From Candidatus Saccharimonadota bacterium (GTDB lineage Bacteria; Patescibacteriota; Saccharimonadia; UBA4664): 26,137 nt of DNA. Under the pieces are notes generated by a model. It was not told the DNA's origin. It made no database searches and saw only the letters and a list, made by a program, of their open reading frames with translations. Shown here in pieces: positions 1 through 6,965 of the stretch. A program made the position numbers and the translations under genes. The DNA is taken from assembly GCA_029237755.1 (NCBI GenBank), contig JAQZBT010000002.1, positions 1 to 26,137 on the forward strand. Reading direction: 5' to 3'. Position 1 is the first letter of the stretch, and every line of letters begins with the position of its first letter.

Positions 1-244
1 GAGCGGGAAGGTCCAGGGCGTCTATTTCCGTGATACCGCCAAGCGCCGGGCGATCAAGTTTGGCATTTCGGGGTTCGCGCGTAACCAGCCTGACGGCACC
101 GTCTACATCGAGGCTGAAGGCGATGACGATGCGGTGGCTCAGTACATCGCCTGGTGCCACGAGGGCTCGCGCCAGGCGGTCGTCGAGGACGTGGCCGTAA
201 CCGAGCACCAACCCGTCGGGCACCAGGGTTTCCGGATCGGCTAA
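1..244 (+). CDS. acyP: Acylphosphatase, 3' part (start outside window)
   Basis: The window opens inside this frame; about 80 residues are visible, ending at TAA 242-244. The reading begins SGKVQGVYFRDTAKRRA. This contains the acylphosphatase signature VQGVxFR, whose Arg binds the acyl-phosphate, followed by GISGFARNQPDGTVYIEAEG, which carries the catalytic Asn of the family and the DGTV turn. The C-terminus HQGFRIG also fits. The full family protein is about 90 residues, so only some 10 are missing. It is a small cytosolic enzyme that hydrolyses acyl phosphates such as 1,3-bisphosphoglycerate or carbamoyl phosphate. About 140 bp separate it from the next gene, so it is probably the end of a separate transcript. 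The family call is firm; the physiological substrate is unknown. Confidence 0.9.
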   Translation, partial: SGKVQGVYFRDTAKRRAIKFGISGFARNQPDGTVYIEAEGDDDAVAQYIAWCHEGSRQAVVEDVAVTEHQPVGHQGFRIG

Positions 245-347
245 TACGCTAATGCTTAGAAAGCCAAACCTGAATAGGGCCGCCAAGCCCCGAATGACAC
301 AACTATTTCCAGATCCGAAAACCGCCCCCTGATTTAGCGCCGGCCCG

Positions 348-356
348 TGCTAGCAT
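348..356 (+). promoter_or_regulatory. Extended -10 promoter for the CAP gene
   Basis: TGCTAGCAT is an extended -10 (TG, one base, then TAGCAT at 351-356). No good -35 is visible; CTGATT near 329 is weak. It would give a leader of about 25 nt containing the purine run GGGGG (374-378) before the ATG at 389. The rest of 245-388 shows nothing else recognisable. Confidence 0.5.
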
Positions 357-388
357 TGGACCGAAAGCAGAATGGGGGTATCTCTTAA

Positions 389-1072
389 ATGAATATTTTA
401 CAAATCTTAGCGTGGCTGACAGCGCTGCCAGGGCTGGTACTGCCGGGTCTGAGCCTCAACGGCACACCGGCCAGGCAGCCGGCTCAGGAGCGCGAAAAGG
501 TGACCGTCTCATCACCGCAGCCGGCACCGTCAAAGAGTCCGTTGGTGAAGTCGCCGTCTAAGAGTCCAACGGCGGTGCGAACGCCAAAGGCTGCGCCGCC
601 CCCTACCCCCAAGCCGTCTGCCAGTGCAGCGCCACGGGCAGTGGCGGCGGCGACCGAAATCGCATCGGAGCAGGTGTGCCCGGGTCAGACCCAGATCTCC
701 AGCACGGTTTCGGCTCTCGTCTGCCTGACATCGAACGCCCGCAAGTACCACAAGCTCTCAGGGGTTAGCGGCGACAGCGCGCTGATGGCGGCAGCTGCGG
801 CGAAGGCCCAGGACATGAAGAATTGTGGCTACGGACACACAGCGTGCGGCCGGGACTTCAGCTACTGGATCAAGAACAAGAACTACAGCGGCAACTGCTA
901 CGCCGAGAACATCGCCATGGGACAGAAGTCCCCGCGCGAAGTCTTCATCGCCTGGATGAACTCGAGCGGTCACCGCAAGAACATTCTAAACAGCAGCTAT
1001 AACGAGATCGGTGTCGCCGAGACCGCCGGGTCCCGTGGACCGCTATGGGTGATGCACTTGGGAGGCTGTTGA
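389..1072 (+). CDS. Secreted/anchored CAP (SCP/PR1-like) domain protein
   Basis: 227 residues. An N-terminal hydrophobic segment (1-24) is a signal peptide or anchor. It is followed by a Pro/Ser/Lys/Ala linker (about 30-95) typical of wall-spanning stalks. The C-terminal part (105-227) is a CAP domain: the cavity residues H150 (GYGHTACGRDFSYW), E173 (YAENIAMG), E206 (NEIGV) and H195 (SSGHRKNIL) are all present. Six Cys (97, 112, 146, 153, 170, 227) suggest disulfides outside the membrane. In bacteria the family is linked to envelope or sporulation functions, but no reaction is settled. ATG 389 follows a G-rich site at 374-378. Its 3' end overlaps the opposing glycosylase gene by 30 bp. Family and secretion are well supported; the role is not known. 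Confidence 0.9.
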   Translation: MNILQILAWLTALPGLVLPGLSLNGTPARQPAQEREKVTVSSPQPAPSKSPLVKSPSKSPTAVRTPKAAPPPTPKPSASAAPRAVAAATEIASEQVCPGQTQISSTVSALVCLTSNARKYHKLSGVSGDSALMAAAAAKAQDMKNCGYGHTACGRDFSYWIKNKNYSGNCYAENIAMGQKSPREVFIAWMNSSGHRKNILNSSYNEIGVAETAGSRGPLWVMHLGGC

Positions 1073-1393
1073 GCAGAGGCAGCCTTTGGCGGCCAATAAT
1101 TCGAGCTGGCGCTCAGGCGGGTCAATGTATACATCCTGCCGGTCGGCGCCGGTAGCCAAAGATGAGTCCAGCGGCGAGTGGTGACGATACCCTCGCCGCT
1201 TCATTTCGTCTACCAGTAGTTCGTGGCGCAGATAGAGGGCCGCGAGCTTGCCCTGCCAACGCTTGGTCTCGGGATGCGCCGAGTAGCCGCGCTTGCCAGT
1301 GGTGAGCACCGTCCAGGCAGCGTGGAGTTCGCGGTGCTCTCCCAGCAGGTGCGGCCGGCAGAGGACCTTTGGCGGGACATCCCAGATTCTCAT
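1043..1393 (-). CDS. Pyrimidine-dimer DNA glycosylase / endonuclease V family
   Basis: 116 residues resembling the phage T4 DenV family (PF03013 type). The N-terminus reads MRIWDVPPKVLCRPHLLGEH and continues REL; the later stretches GKRGYSAHPETKRW, LYLRHELLVDEMKRRGY and HHSPLD are typical of bacterial members. DenV cleaves the glycosylic bond of cyclobutane pyrimidine dimers and then nicks the abasic site. The catalytic Glu of T4 (E23) aligns with E22 here. The T4 Thr2, whose alpha-amine is the nucleophile, has no counterpart: Arg follows Met directly. The gene runs against the CAP gene, and their coding ends overlap by 30 bp. A -10-like TATCAT lies 6 nt before the ATG with no ribosome site between, so the mRNA may be leaderless. 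The family call is firm; dimer specificity in this subfamily is inferred. Confidence 0.85.
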   Translation of the reverse strand: MRIWDVPPKVLCRPHLLGEHRELHAAWTVLTTGKRGYSAHPETKRWQGKLAALYLRHELLVDEMKRRGYRHHSPLDSSLATGADRQDVYIDPPERQLELLAAKGCLCSTASQVHHP

Positions 1394-1399
1394 GATTTT

Positions 1400-1405
1400 A
1401 TGATA
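1400..1405 (-). promoter_or_regulatory. -10 element for leaderless glycosylase mRNA
   Basis: Read on the minus strand, TATCAT is separated from the ATG (1393) by six bases. Transcription would start at or next to the start codon. No clear -35. Confidence 0.45.
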
Positions 1406-1472
1406 GCTTGACGGTTGCTAATCCCCTCCCGTCCGGTGCAATATTAGTTTCTACTTAAGCGAGGCGGGCACT

Positions 1473-2093
1473 GTGGCGATCGATCATTTGCACGGATTAG
1501 TCATGCGGAACATCCTTACGGGCCGGTCGTGGGAAGGGTCGGCGGACCAGGACGAGTTGGACTATCTGGCCGGTGTGGCCCGAAAGCCTGGAGTAAAGCT
1601 GATTGGCGAGATCGGTTTCAACGCCGGACTGTCGAGCCACACTTTCCTGGAAGCCAATCCTGATGCGACCGTTTACTCGTTTGACCTGGGAGAGCACCGC
1701 TACGTGCGGCCGGCCAAGGAGCACATCGACGAGGTGTTTCCGGGACGGCACCACCTCATACTCGGCGACTCACTGAAAACGGTGCCAGCGTTCCACCGGG
1801 AGCACCCTGAGTTGCGCTTTGACGTGATATTCGTCGACGGCGGGCATTCTTACGCCGTGGCCAAGGGCGACTTGATGAACATGCGCCGGATGGCAGCGCC
1901 CAAGGCCTGGCTACTGACCGATGACCTGACACCCTGGAAACGGTGGGGCAAAGGCCCGACGCGGGCATGGAGCGAGGCGATCGAGGACGGGGTGGTCGAG
2001 CAACTGGAGCTTTACCGTGATGGCCGGCGCGTCGATGAGATCAAGCCCCCGGGTGACCGGAGCTGGGCACTGGGCCGGTACTTGCAGACCTAG
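1473..2093 (+). CDS. Class I SAM-dependent methyltransferase
   Basis: 206 residues with a Rossmann methyltransferase core. Motif I is EIGFNAGLSS (46-55), an acidic residue ends beta-2 (D71 in YSFDLG), GDS lies at 98-100, and FVDGGHSY (120-127) is the motif typical of the Methyltransf_24/O-methyltransferase-like group. Cytosolic, with no signal peptide or membrane segment. I chose the GTG at 1473 because GAGGCGGG (1461-1468) gives a good ribosome site at normal spacing; the next start, ATG 1503, lacks one. A possible promoter is TTGCTA (1415-1420) with CAATAT (1439-1444). It ends convergently with the GDPD gene, the two stop codons sharing CTAG (2090-2093). The acceptor cannot be told from sequence. 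Confidence 0.82.
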   Translation: MAIDHLHGLVMRNILTGRSWEGSADQDELDYLAGVARKPGVKLIGEIGFNAGLSSHTFLEANPDATVYSFDLGEHRYVRPAKEHIDEVFPGRHHLILGDSLKTVPAFHREHPELRFDVIFVDGGHSYAVAKGDLMNMRRMAAPKAWLLTDDLTPWKRWGKGPTRAWSEAIEDGVVEQLELYRDGRRVDEIKPPGDRSWALGRYLQT

Positions 2094-3085
2094 GGCCCGA
2101 GCCAGTCGGTGACCACGCCTTGGGCGCCGGTTGCGAATACCTGATTGCGAATAGCTGCATCATTAACCGTGTAGACATACACGGGCACGGTTTTGACGAG
2201 GTCAGGAGACTGGGCCGCCAGTGTGGACTGGGTCATGACCAGCGAATGCAGATTGTGGTTCCTGGCGTGCGTCAACAGCGTGGCTGGAGCGTATTGGCCC
2301 GAGTACGTCAGCATCCCGATATTAGGAAAGCCCAAACTGCTGACGTCGGCGTAATCGTTGAAGTTGTAGATGTAGGGTATGAACTGCGATTTCAGCCCGG
2401 GATAGAGATTGGCGACGGTCGTCATCATGGCGACGGGAGAGCCGGCCTTGGTATCGAGGATAATCTTGGCCGACGGGTGCGTGCTGGCCCACTGCGCCAG
2501 GTCACTGAGCTTAGCAACCTGGTAGGGACTGCTGGCGGTGTCGGCGAGTAGCGTAGCCAGGTCACGCTGACCAGCCGAGATGCCGAAGATGTAGGTCAGC
2601 GCACTGCTCCAGTCGTGCAGCAGCACTACTTCGTTGTCGGTGGTGAGATTGAGGTCGACCTCGATCAGGCGGTGCCCGAGCGCATAGCTGTTATTGAGGG
2701 CGGCAATCGTGTTGGTGTAGGTCTTGCCCAGATAGAGGCCGGCGGCATGCGAGATGTAGCGCGGCTGGCTGAAATACGGTCCCGGCACCGGAGTCGGTGA
2801 CGGGGTGGATGCCGGGCGATAAATGGGTGCCGGGGTGATCGTAGGAGTGGGCGTGGGAGTGGGAGCCGAAGCCGGGGTGGGCGTGGCTGTCGGACTCGGC
2901 ACGGAGGGGCGGCCCTTGGCCTGAACCACCTCAATGATCGGCTGGTGGTTGCCGCTCGCAATACCAGCCACCGCGGCCAGCGCCAGAGCCGCGGTCAGCA
3001 ATAACAGCCGAGTGGCCTTGGGCCTACTGCGGGAACGGGAGGATTTACGAACAGGTCGTTTTTTGTTTTTGGTATTACTGGCCAT
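2090..3085 (-). CDS. Anchored glycerophosphodiester phosphodiesterase-like protein (GDPD 1)
   Basis: 331 residues. A strongly basic N-terminus (KKRPVRKSSRSRSRPK) precedes one membrane segment (27-44) and a Pro/Thr-rich stalk (about 60-103). The TIM-barrel GDPD domain starts near 108. Active-site residues are visible: H113 (SHAAG, where the usual motif is HRG), E142 and D144 (EVDLNLTTD), H157 (LLHDW) and D211-K213 (ILDTKAG). The family hydrolyses glycerophosphodiesters; a membrane-anchored outside-facing form could act on lipid headgroups or teichoic acid. A paralogue of the same layout lies at 17143-18054. An extended -10 at 3131-3139 would drive it, with an A-rich leader of about 40 nt lacking a clear ribosome site. 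Fold is confident; substrate unknown, and the PI-PLC-like side of the superfamily is possible. Confidence 0.85.
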   Translation of the reverse strand: MASNTKNKKRPVRKSSRSRSRPKATRLLLLTAALALAAVAGIASGNHQPIIEVVQAKGRPSVPSPTATPTPASAPTPTPTPTITPAPIYRPASTPSPTPVPGPYFSQPRYISHAAGLYLGKTYTNTIAALNNSYALGHRLIEVDLNLTTDNEVVLLHDWSSALTYIFGISAGQRDLATLLADTASSPYQVAKLSDLAQWASTHPSAKIILDTKAGSPVAMMTTVANLYPGLKSQFIPYIYNFNDYADVSSLGFPNIGMLTYSGQYAPATLLTHARNHNLHSLVMTQSTLAAQSPDLVKTVPVYVYTVNDAAIRNQVFATGAQGVVTDWLGP

Positions 3086-3130
3086 GTGTTTTTGGTTTTT
3101 GCGGCGGTTTTTGCCGATGGGCTTGGATTA

Positions 3131-3139
3131 ATCTTACCA
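3131..3139 (-). promoter_or_regulatory. Extended -10 promoter for GDPD 1
   Basis: Read on the minus strand this is TGGTAAGAT: TG, one base, then TAAGAT. It lies about 46 nt from the ATG at 3085, back to back with the + promoter of the next gene. Confidence 0.5.
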
Positions 3140-3162
3140 TAAGCACGAGCAAGATGTAGCAT
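3135..3162 (+). promoter_or_regulatory. Promoter for 3170 gene, likely leaderless
   Basis: TTACCA (3135-3140), 16-bp spacer, TAGCAT (3157-3162). The ATG at 3170 follows the -10 by seven bases, with no ribosome site between. Confidence 0.45.
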
Positions 3163-3169
3163 TAGTAGT

Positions 3170-3583
3170 ATGAAGCAGTTAGTCCCGTTCTTGAGGGGGA
3201 ACCGGATATTGGCCGCGGTCCTAGTGGTGGGCCTGGTAGGTTTCGGCGTGAGTTACCAGTTGTGGTCGCGCGCGGATGACGGTTCCGGCGTCGTACTCCA
3301 GGTAGTAGACGGGCGCGAAGAGATCCGCAGCGTCATCAAGGCAGCCTGTGAGCGGGCCGGCAAGTCGGTCGAGGGCGAGATCAACGACCTGAAGGTCGAA
3401 AAAGAGTTTGCCCAGGCCACGGCCGTCTGCCGCAGCACGGGTGATGCGTCGGTCCGGCCGACCTACTTCACACTGAAGTTCTCTGGAAACGTCTGGCAGA
3501 TGCTGCAACAGGGCTATGAGCCGCCGTCTCCTGCCAAACTGCCGGATCCACAGTTGCCAGCCCAATTTGCCCATGGCGAGTAG
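3170..3583 (+). CDS. Small membrane-anchored protein, unknown function
   Basis: 137 residues. One N-terminal membrane segment (about 13-31, NRILAAVLVVGLVGFGVSY) is followed by a soluble domain of about 100 residues with two Cys (C59, C87) that could form an extracytoplasmic disulfide. I do not recognise a family. The gene is first in a tight + operon: its end overlaps the start of the DUF3152 protein by 11 nt and that gene overlaps the next by 4 nt, so the three are probably co-translated. The anchor and predicted topology match the downstream protease, hinting at a shared envelope role, which is inference only. A -10 lies 7 nt before the ATG, so the transcript may be leaderless. Confidence 0.72.
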   Translation: MKQLVPFLRGNRILAAVLVVGLVGFGVSYQLWSRADDGSGVVLQVVDGREEIRSVIKAACERAGKSVEGEINDLKVEKEFAQATAVCRSTGDASVRPTYFTLKFSGNVWQMLQQGYEPPSPAKLPDPQLPAQFAHGE

Positions 3584-5141
3584 CGTAACAGCGTCCCCGG
3601 TAGTACGGGTCGTAGCCAAGCAGAGGGTGGCTGTCCCCCGTCGCATTCGCGGCTGGAAAGCCGGCGTGTTGGTGGTCCTGGCCGCGGTCGGGTTTGCGAA
3701 CGTTGCCATAGCGTTGCTCTTCGCCAACCGGGCCTATCCCCTGACCCGGGTTTACGGCATGGATATAGGCGGGCTGGACCGGGTGGAGCTGATCGCCCGG
3801 ATGGAGGAGCTGCAGCACAAGTACAAGTTGGTAGTGAAGGGCCCGAAAGCGGCGGCGGCATATACGGCGGCAGAACTCGGCCTGGACTACACCAGCGCCT
3901 CCTCGCTCGATTCGCTGACCAGCCACCATTGGTACGAGCTGCCGATGGTGAGGATCTGGGACCGGGTGCCCCGCTGGAACCCCGAGCTGGATCAGTTGAT
4001 GATGAGTGGGGCGATCGACGATTACGCCCGGAAGCAGAAGATTGATGCGGTCAATGCGGTGGTCGAATTTAAGGACGACCGGTTCGTAGTGAAGCCCGAC
4101 CAGCCCGGCGGCGTGGTGGAGCCGGAGGCGGCGAGCCAAGCAGTGAAGCGGGCGGCGCTCGAGGCATCACGGTCGGTGACGGTGCCGACCAAAGCGGTGG
4201 AGGCGGATATTTCTGGCGCCGAGGCCGGTGCAGCCATGCGGGCCGCCAACCAGATCCTGGAACTGGAGTACCGGCTACAGCATGAGGGTAAGACATTTGC
4301 GCCCAGCAAGGCGGTTGTCGCCGGGTGGCTAAGCTTTAGTCCCAAGGAGGACAAGCAGGCCCTGATAGTGTCGATCGATAAGGCCATGATCTCTGAGTAT
4401 GTGTCGACCGTGGCAAAGGATATCGATGTGGCGCCGGTGACGCGCGTATTGACCCTCAAGAACGGCGTGACGACCGAGACGACTGCCGGCAAGAACGGCC
4501 GGGCCGTGGACCGCGAAGCGGCGGTGGCAGCCTTGGCACAGGCCGCTGAGCAACGCCAATCCGCCGCTATCGAACTCAAGACTGCAGCCGTGGCGTACAC
4601 CACGTCGAGTACCCGTCTTCCGGCCGTGGGCACCACCGGTTCGATCACCTACAAGTACTGTGTGGCGGTGAAGGGTGTGGATGGCAGTTATCTGGAAGGT
4701 TTCGCGGGCGAAGTAGCTCGGGTCTACGCCGACGCCCGCGGTTGGTCGCTGGGCGGGAAGATCCGATTTAGCCGTGTGAGCTCAGGCTGCACCTTCACGG
4801 TGTGGCTGGCGGCGGCCAATGAGGTGCCTGGATTTAGCCCCAGTGTCTGTAGTTCGTACTACAGCTGCCGAGTGGGAGCCAACGTTATAATCAACTTCGA
4901 CCGCTACATGGGCGCGGTGTCTCACTGGACGCTAAGTTTGACCGACTATCGCTCCATGGTCATCAACCACGAGACCGGGCATTGGCTGGGATTCGGCCAC
5001 CTCTACTGCGGTGGCCCGGGGCAGGCGGCGCCAGTGATGCAGCAGCAATCGATGTCGCTGCAAGGCTGCGCGGCCAATCCCTGGCCACTAACCAGCGAGA
5101 AGCGCACGGTCGCTAACGCCAGGGGCCTAAGCTATCCATGA
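3573..5141 (+). CDS. PG_binding_4-type / DUF3152 metzincin-like metalloprotease fusion
   Basis: 522 residues from ATG 3573. The frame is open from an ATG at 3516, but that start lies deep in the upstream gene and would place 19 atypical residues before the anchor. Order: basic N-terminus, membrane segment (about 29-50), then a region starting NRAYPLTRVYGMDIGGL that resembles the repeated YoaR/PG_binding_4 domains before VanW. The C-terminal third (about 355-522) is DUF3152-like: HETGHWLGFGH (466-476) matches the zinc motif HExxHxxGxxH exactly, with PVMQQQSM (487-494) as Met-turn and several Cys (C363, C406, C426, C432, C479, C499). The predicted role is a surface zinc protease held to peptidoglycan. 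The VanW protein at 15297-17120 has a similar N-terminal half with a different C-terminus. Substrate unknown. Confidence 0.85.
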   Translation: MASSVTASPVVRVVAKQRVAVPRRIRGWKAGVLVVLAAVGFANVAIALLFANRAYPLTRVYGMDIGGLDRVELIARMEELQHKYKLVVKGPKAAAAYTAAELGLDYTSASSLDSLTSHHWYELPMVRIWDRVPRWNPELDQLMMSGAIDDYARKQKIDAVNAVVEFKDDRFVVKPDQPGGVVEPEAASQAVKRAALEASRSVTVPTKAVEADISGAEAGAAMRAANQILELEYRLQHEGKTFAPSKAVVAGWLSFSPKEDKQALIVSIDKAMISEYVSTVAKDIDVAPVTRVLTLKNGVTTETTAGKNGRAVDREAAVAALAQAAEQRQSAAIELKTAAVAYTTSSTRLPAVGTTGSITYKYCVAVKGVDGSYLEGFAGEVARVYADARGWSLGGKIRFSRVSSGCTFTVWLAAANEVPGFSPSVCSSYYSCRVGANVIINFDRYMGAVSHWTLSLTDYRSMVINHETGHWLGFGHLYCGGPGQAAPVMQQQSMSLQGCAANPWPLTSEKRTVANARGLSYP

Positions 5142-5347
5142 GTGAACAACTACATAAGGTCCTGCACCGCAACGGCAGCCTGAGGGCGCAGGGGCCGGTC
5201 ATTGCGGGTGAGCCGGACGGCTACTGGGAATGGTTCCGCCTTGACGGTACGCGCATGCGGTCGGGCTACTTCGAGATGGGCAAGCCCGTCGGTGAATGGG
5301 TGACGTACGACAGGCAGGGACGCTTAGTGAAGACGACGCAGCGGTAA
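5138..5347 (+). CDS. MORN-repeat-like miniprotein
   Basis: 69 residues. The sequence carries short repeats of the MORN/YwqK type: EPDGYWEWFRLDGTRMRSGYF followed by KPVGEWVTYDRQGRLV (G-x-W-x-x-[FY]-x-x-x-G spacing). MORN units form beta-hairpins used for binding; such small proteins are often annotated YwqK-like, without a proven role in most bacteria. It starts in an ATGA overlap with the stop of the metalloprotease gene, so translation is coupled. No signal peptide, so probably cytosolic. It is the last gene of the operon; the terminator at 5409-5432 follows. Confidence 0.7.
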   Translation: MSEQLHKVLHRNGSLRAQGPVIAGEPDGYWEWFRLDGTRMRSGYFEMGKPVGEWVTYDRQGRLVKTTQR

Positions 5348-5408
5348 GCACTGGCTTCAACAATTCTTCTCAGCAAAACTACAGGAGTTACGGAATTCTA
5401 GTGAAAGC

Positions 5409-5432
5409 TGCCAGCAACTCTGGCATTTTTTT
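5409..5432 (+). terminator. Rho-independent terminator of the DUF3152 operon
   Basis: Stem TGCCAG / CTGGCA with loop CAACT, followed directly by seven T. The rest of 5348-5471 holds only the ribosome site AAGGAG (5459-5464) of the next gene. Confidence 0.8.
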
Positions 5433-5471
5433 GGCTTAGATTGGGTCTGCTGTTAAGCAAGGAGTAACGAT

Positions 5472-5696
5472 ATGGCCGAAGAGTACGATAGAGACTACAG
5501 CGGCAGCGGCCACCAGCTCAGGCGAGACGTGCACGAAGCCCGCACAGACTCGAAGCTTGCCAAGCTTCTGTCCTCGCTGGCACTGGCAGCATCGGCACTA
5601 GCCCTGGCGCTGTCGATATGGGCGCTGGATAAGGCCGGTGAGGCACAGAGCACCGCCAACCGGGCCAGCGAAGCAGCAGAGCGATCGGCACAATAG
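5472..5696 (+). CDS. Small single-pass membrane protein, unknown function
   Basis: 74 residues. A charged N-terminus (1-30) precedes one hydrophobic helix (about 33-52, LSSLALAASALALALSIWAL) and an Ala/Glu/Arg-rich helical tail suggesting a short coiled coil. No recognised family. AAGGAG (5459-5464) at good spacing fixes the start. Terminators lie on both sides (5409-5432 and 5714-5742), so it is a monocistronic unit, which supports a real expressed gene. Confidence 0.7.
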   Translation: MAEEYDRDYSGSGHQLRRDVHEARTDSKLAKLLSSLALAASALALALSIWALDKAGEAQSTANRASEAAERSAQ

Positions 5697-5713
5697 CCGT
5701 CTAAGGACTAAGC

Positions 5714-5742
5714 AAAAGGAGGCCTGGCAAGCCTCTTTTTTA
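5714..5742 (+). terminator. Rho-independent terminator, possibly bidirectional
   Basis: Stem GAGGC / GCCTC with loop CTGGCAA, flanked by AAAAG upstream and six T downstream. On the minus strand it is followed by CTTTTG, so it may also stop transcripts of the converging 5740-6045 gene, whose stop codon lies in the T run. Confidence 0.75.
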
Positions 5743-6045
5743 TTTGTGGCGCGGGCGGTAGTCCGGATTCTGGTATTTGCGCACGTCGCTGAAGATCTTG
5801 ATGGCGGCGATGACGCCGATCGGGATCTCAAGGTTATCTATCAGCGTGAGCCCGAAGGTGAACGGGATGAGGGCATCATTGAGGGCGGCGATGGGCGCGT
5901 AACCGGCAAGCACCAGCAGGAGCGCCCGGGACAGAACGAAGAGCTGGCCCTTGTTGGTGTCCTGCAGCCACGCTCCCAAGGCCTCCCAGAACGTGCGGCG
6001 CTGGGGCAGTTCGCGGGCGATGAGTGGACGATCAGTGGCTGGCAT
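5740..6045 (-). CDS. Small membrane protein, unknown function
   Basis: 101 residues. A polar N-terminus (RPLIARELPQRRTFWEALG) is followed by two hydrophobic stretches (about 36-55 and 60-84) and a basic tail (DVRKYQNPDYRPRHK). I recognise no family. The minus strand is preferred over the overlapping + frame because of a ribosome site (AAGGAA about 9 nt before ATG 6045), natural composition, and a stop at a shared terminator. It lies between two + genes as a single-gene unit. Confidence 0.65.
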   Translation of the reverse strand: MPATDRPLIARELPQRRTFWEALGAWLQDTNKGQLFVLSRALLLVLAGYAPIAALNDALIPFTFGLTLIDNLEIPIGVIAAIKIFSDVRKYQNPDYRPRHK

Positions 6046-6096
6046 GAGTATATTTCCTTACGCCAAGCAGGATACTACAATCCATACTTTTTGGTC

Positions 6097-6124
6097 TTGG
6101 GCGAAATGCCGTATCGAGTATTAT
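6097..6124 (+). promoter_or_regulatory. Promoter for PAS protein, likely leaderless
   Basis: TTGGGC (6097-6102), 16-bp spacer, TATTAT (6119-6124). The ATG at 6132 lies seven bases after the -10 with no ribosome site. Confidence 0.55.
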
Positions 6125-6131
6125 TAATCCA

Positions 6132-6965
6132 ATGGCAAAACCAGATGTAGATACATACCGTCGCATCTTTCAGGAGATCCCGGCGTCGATAGTCCTCCTC
6201 AGAGGCAGGGAGGGCAGTATTGAGTTGATCAATGCTGAGTCGCGCAGAATCCGCCCGACCGACGCGACTGCCGGGCAGACTATGCGGGAGGCGTGGCCGG
6301 AACTGGAGGGACAGGGTTTCTTCGAGCTGGTGGAACAGGTGTACGATACCCAGCAAGCAGTGCGACTCCCCGAGATTCAGTTGGATATAGACCGGAACGG
6401 GGAGAAGCTGACTACTTACTACGACATGAACATCCAGCCTCGGGTGGACGAAGCCGGCAAGTCGTTCGGCGTATTTGTATTTGCGATCGATACCACTGAG
6501 TCCGTCAGAAATCGCCGGGTGCTGGACGAGGTCCGGGCGCGACTGGAGTTTGCCCAGGACGCCGGCGGCATCGGAACGTTTGAGTGGGTGATTCCTACTA
6601 ATGAGGTAATCTGGACGCCGCAACTGGAAGACCAGTACAACATCCCGCGCGGCTCCTTCGAGGGGACCTACGAAGCCTGGACCAAGCGGGTCCACCCGGA
6701 CGACCTGGAGATGGCGGTCGGCTGGGTGCAGAAGGCGGTGGCCGGGCGCAAGGCCATGAATATGGAGTACCGGGTCGTGTGGCCTGACGGCACGGTGCGG
6801 TGGCTCCTGGCGCGAGCCAAAGTCATGCTGGATGCCGAGGGTGAGCCTCAGCGGTTTATCGGGATGAGCATCGACATTACGGACAGCAAGCAGATGGAGA
6901 GCCGGCTCAAAGAGGCCAACGACCGGATTACGAATATTCTGGAAGAGATCCTAGACGGAAACTAG
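6132..6965 (+). CDS. PAS-PAS sensor protein without output domain
   Basis: 277 residues. PAS 1 spans about 8-125. PAS 2 (about 135-255) is PAS_3-like, with WTKRVHPDDLEMAVGWVQKA, EYRVVWPDGTVRWLLARAKV and GMSIDITDSKQ. The last residues (ESRLKEANDRITNILEEILDGN) look like the helical linker that normally leads into a further PAS domain or a kinase/GGDEF output, but the frame stops there. No membrane segment; cytosolic. PAS domains bind ligands, haem or flavin, but I see no decisive cofactor residue. It may act by dimerising with a partner, or be a truncated kinase. It ends convergently on the next gene with both stops in CTAG. Domain calls are firm; the mechanism is open. Confidence 0.85.
   Translation: MAKPDVDTYRRIFQEIPASIVLLRGREGSIELINAESRRIRPTDATAGQTMREAWPELEGQGFFELVEQVYDTQQAVRLPEIQLDIDRNGEKLTTYYDMNIQPRVDEAGKSFGVFVFAIDTTESVRNRRVLDEVRARLEFAQDAGGIGTFEWVIPTNEVIWTPQLEDQYNIPRGSFEGTYEAWTKRVHPDDLEMAVGWVQKAVAGRKAMNMEYRVVWPDGTVRWLLARAKVMLDAEGEPQRFIGMSIDITDSKQMESRLKEANDRITNILEEILDGN

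Noticed and set aside
3516..3572. An earlier ATG (3516) for the DUF3152 gene.
   Set aside because: It lies 68 nt inside the upstream coding region and adds a sequence unlike a protein N-terminus; 3573 gives a normal short overlap.
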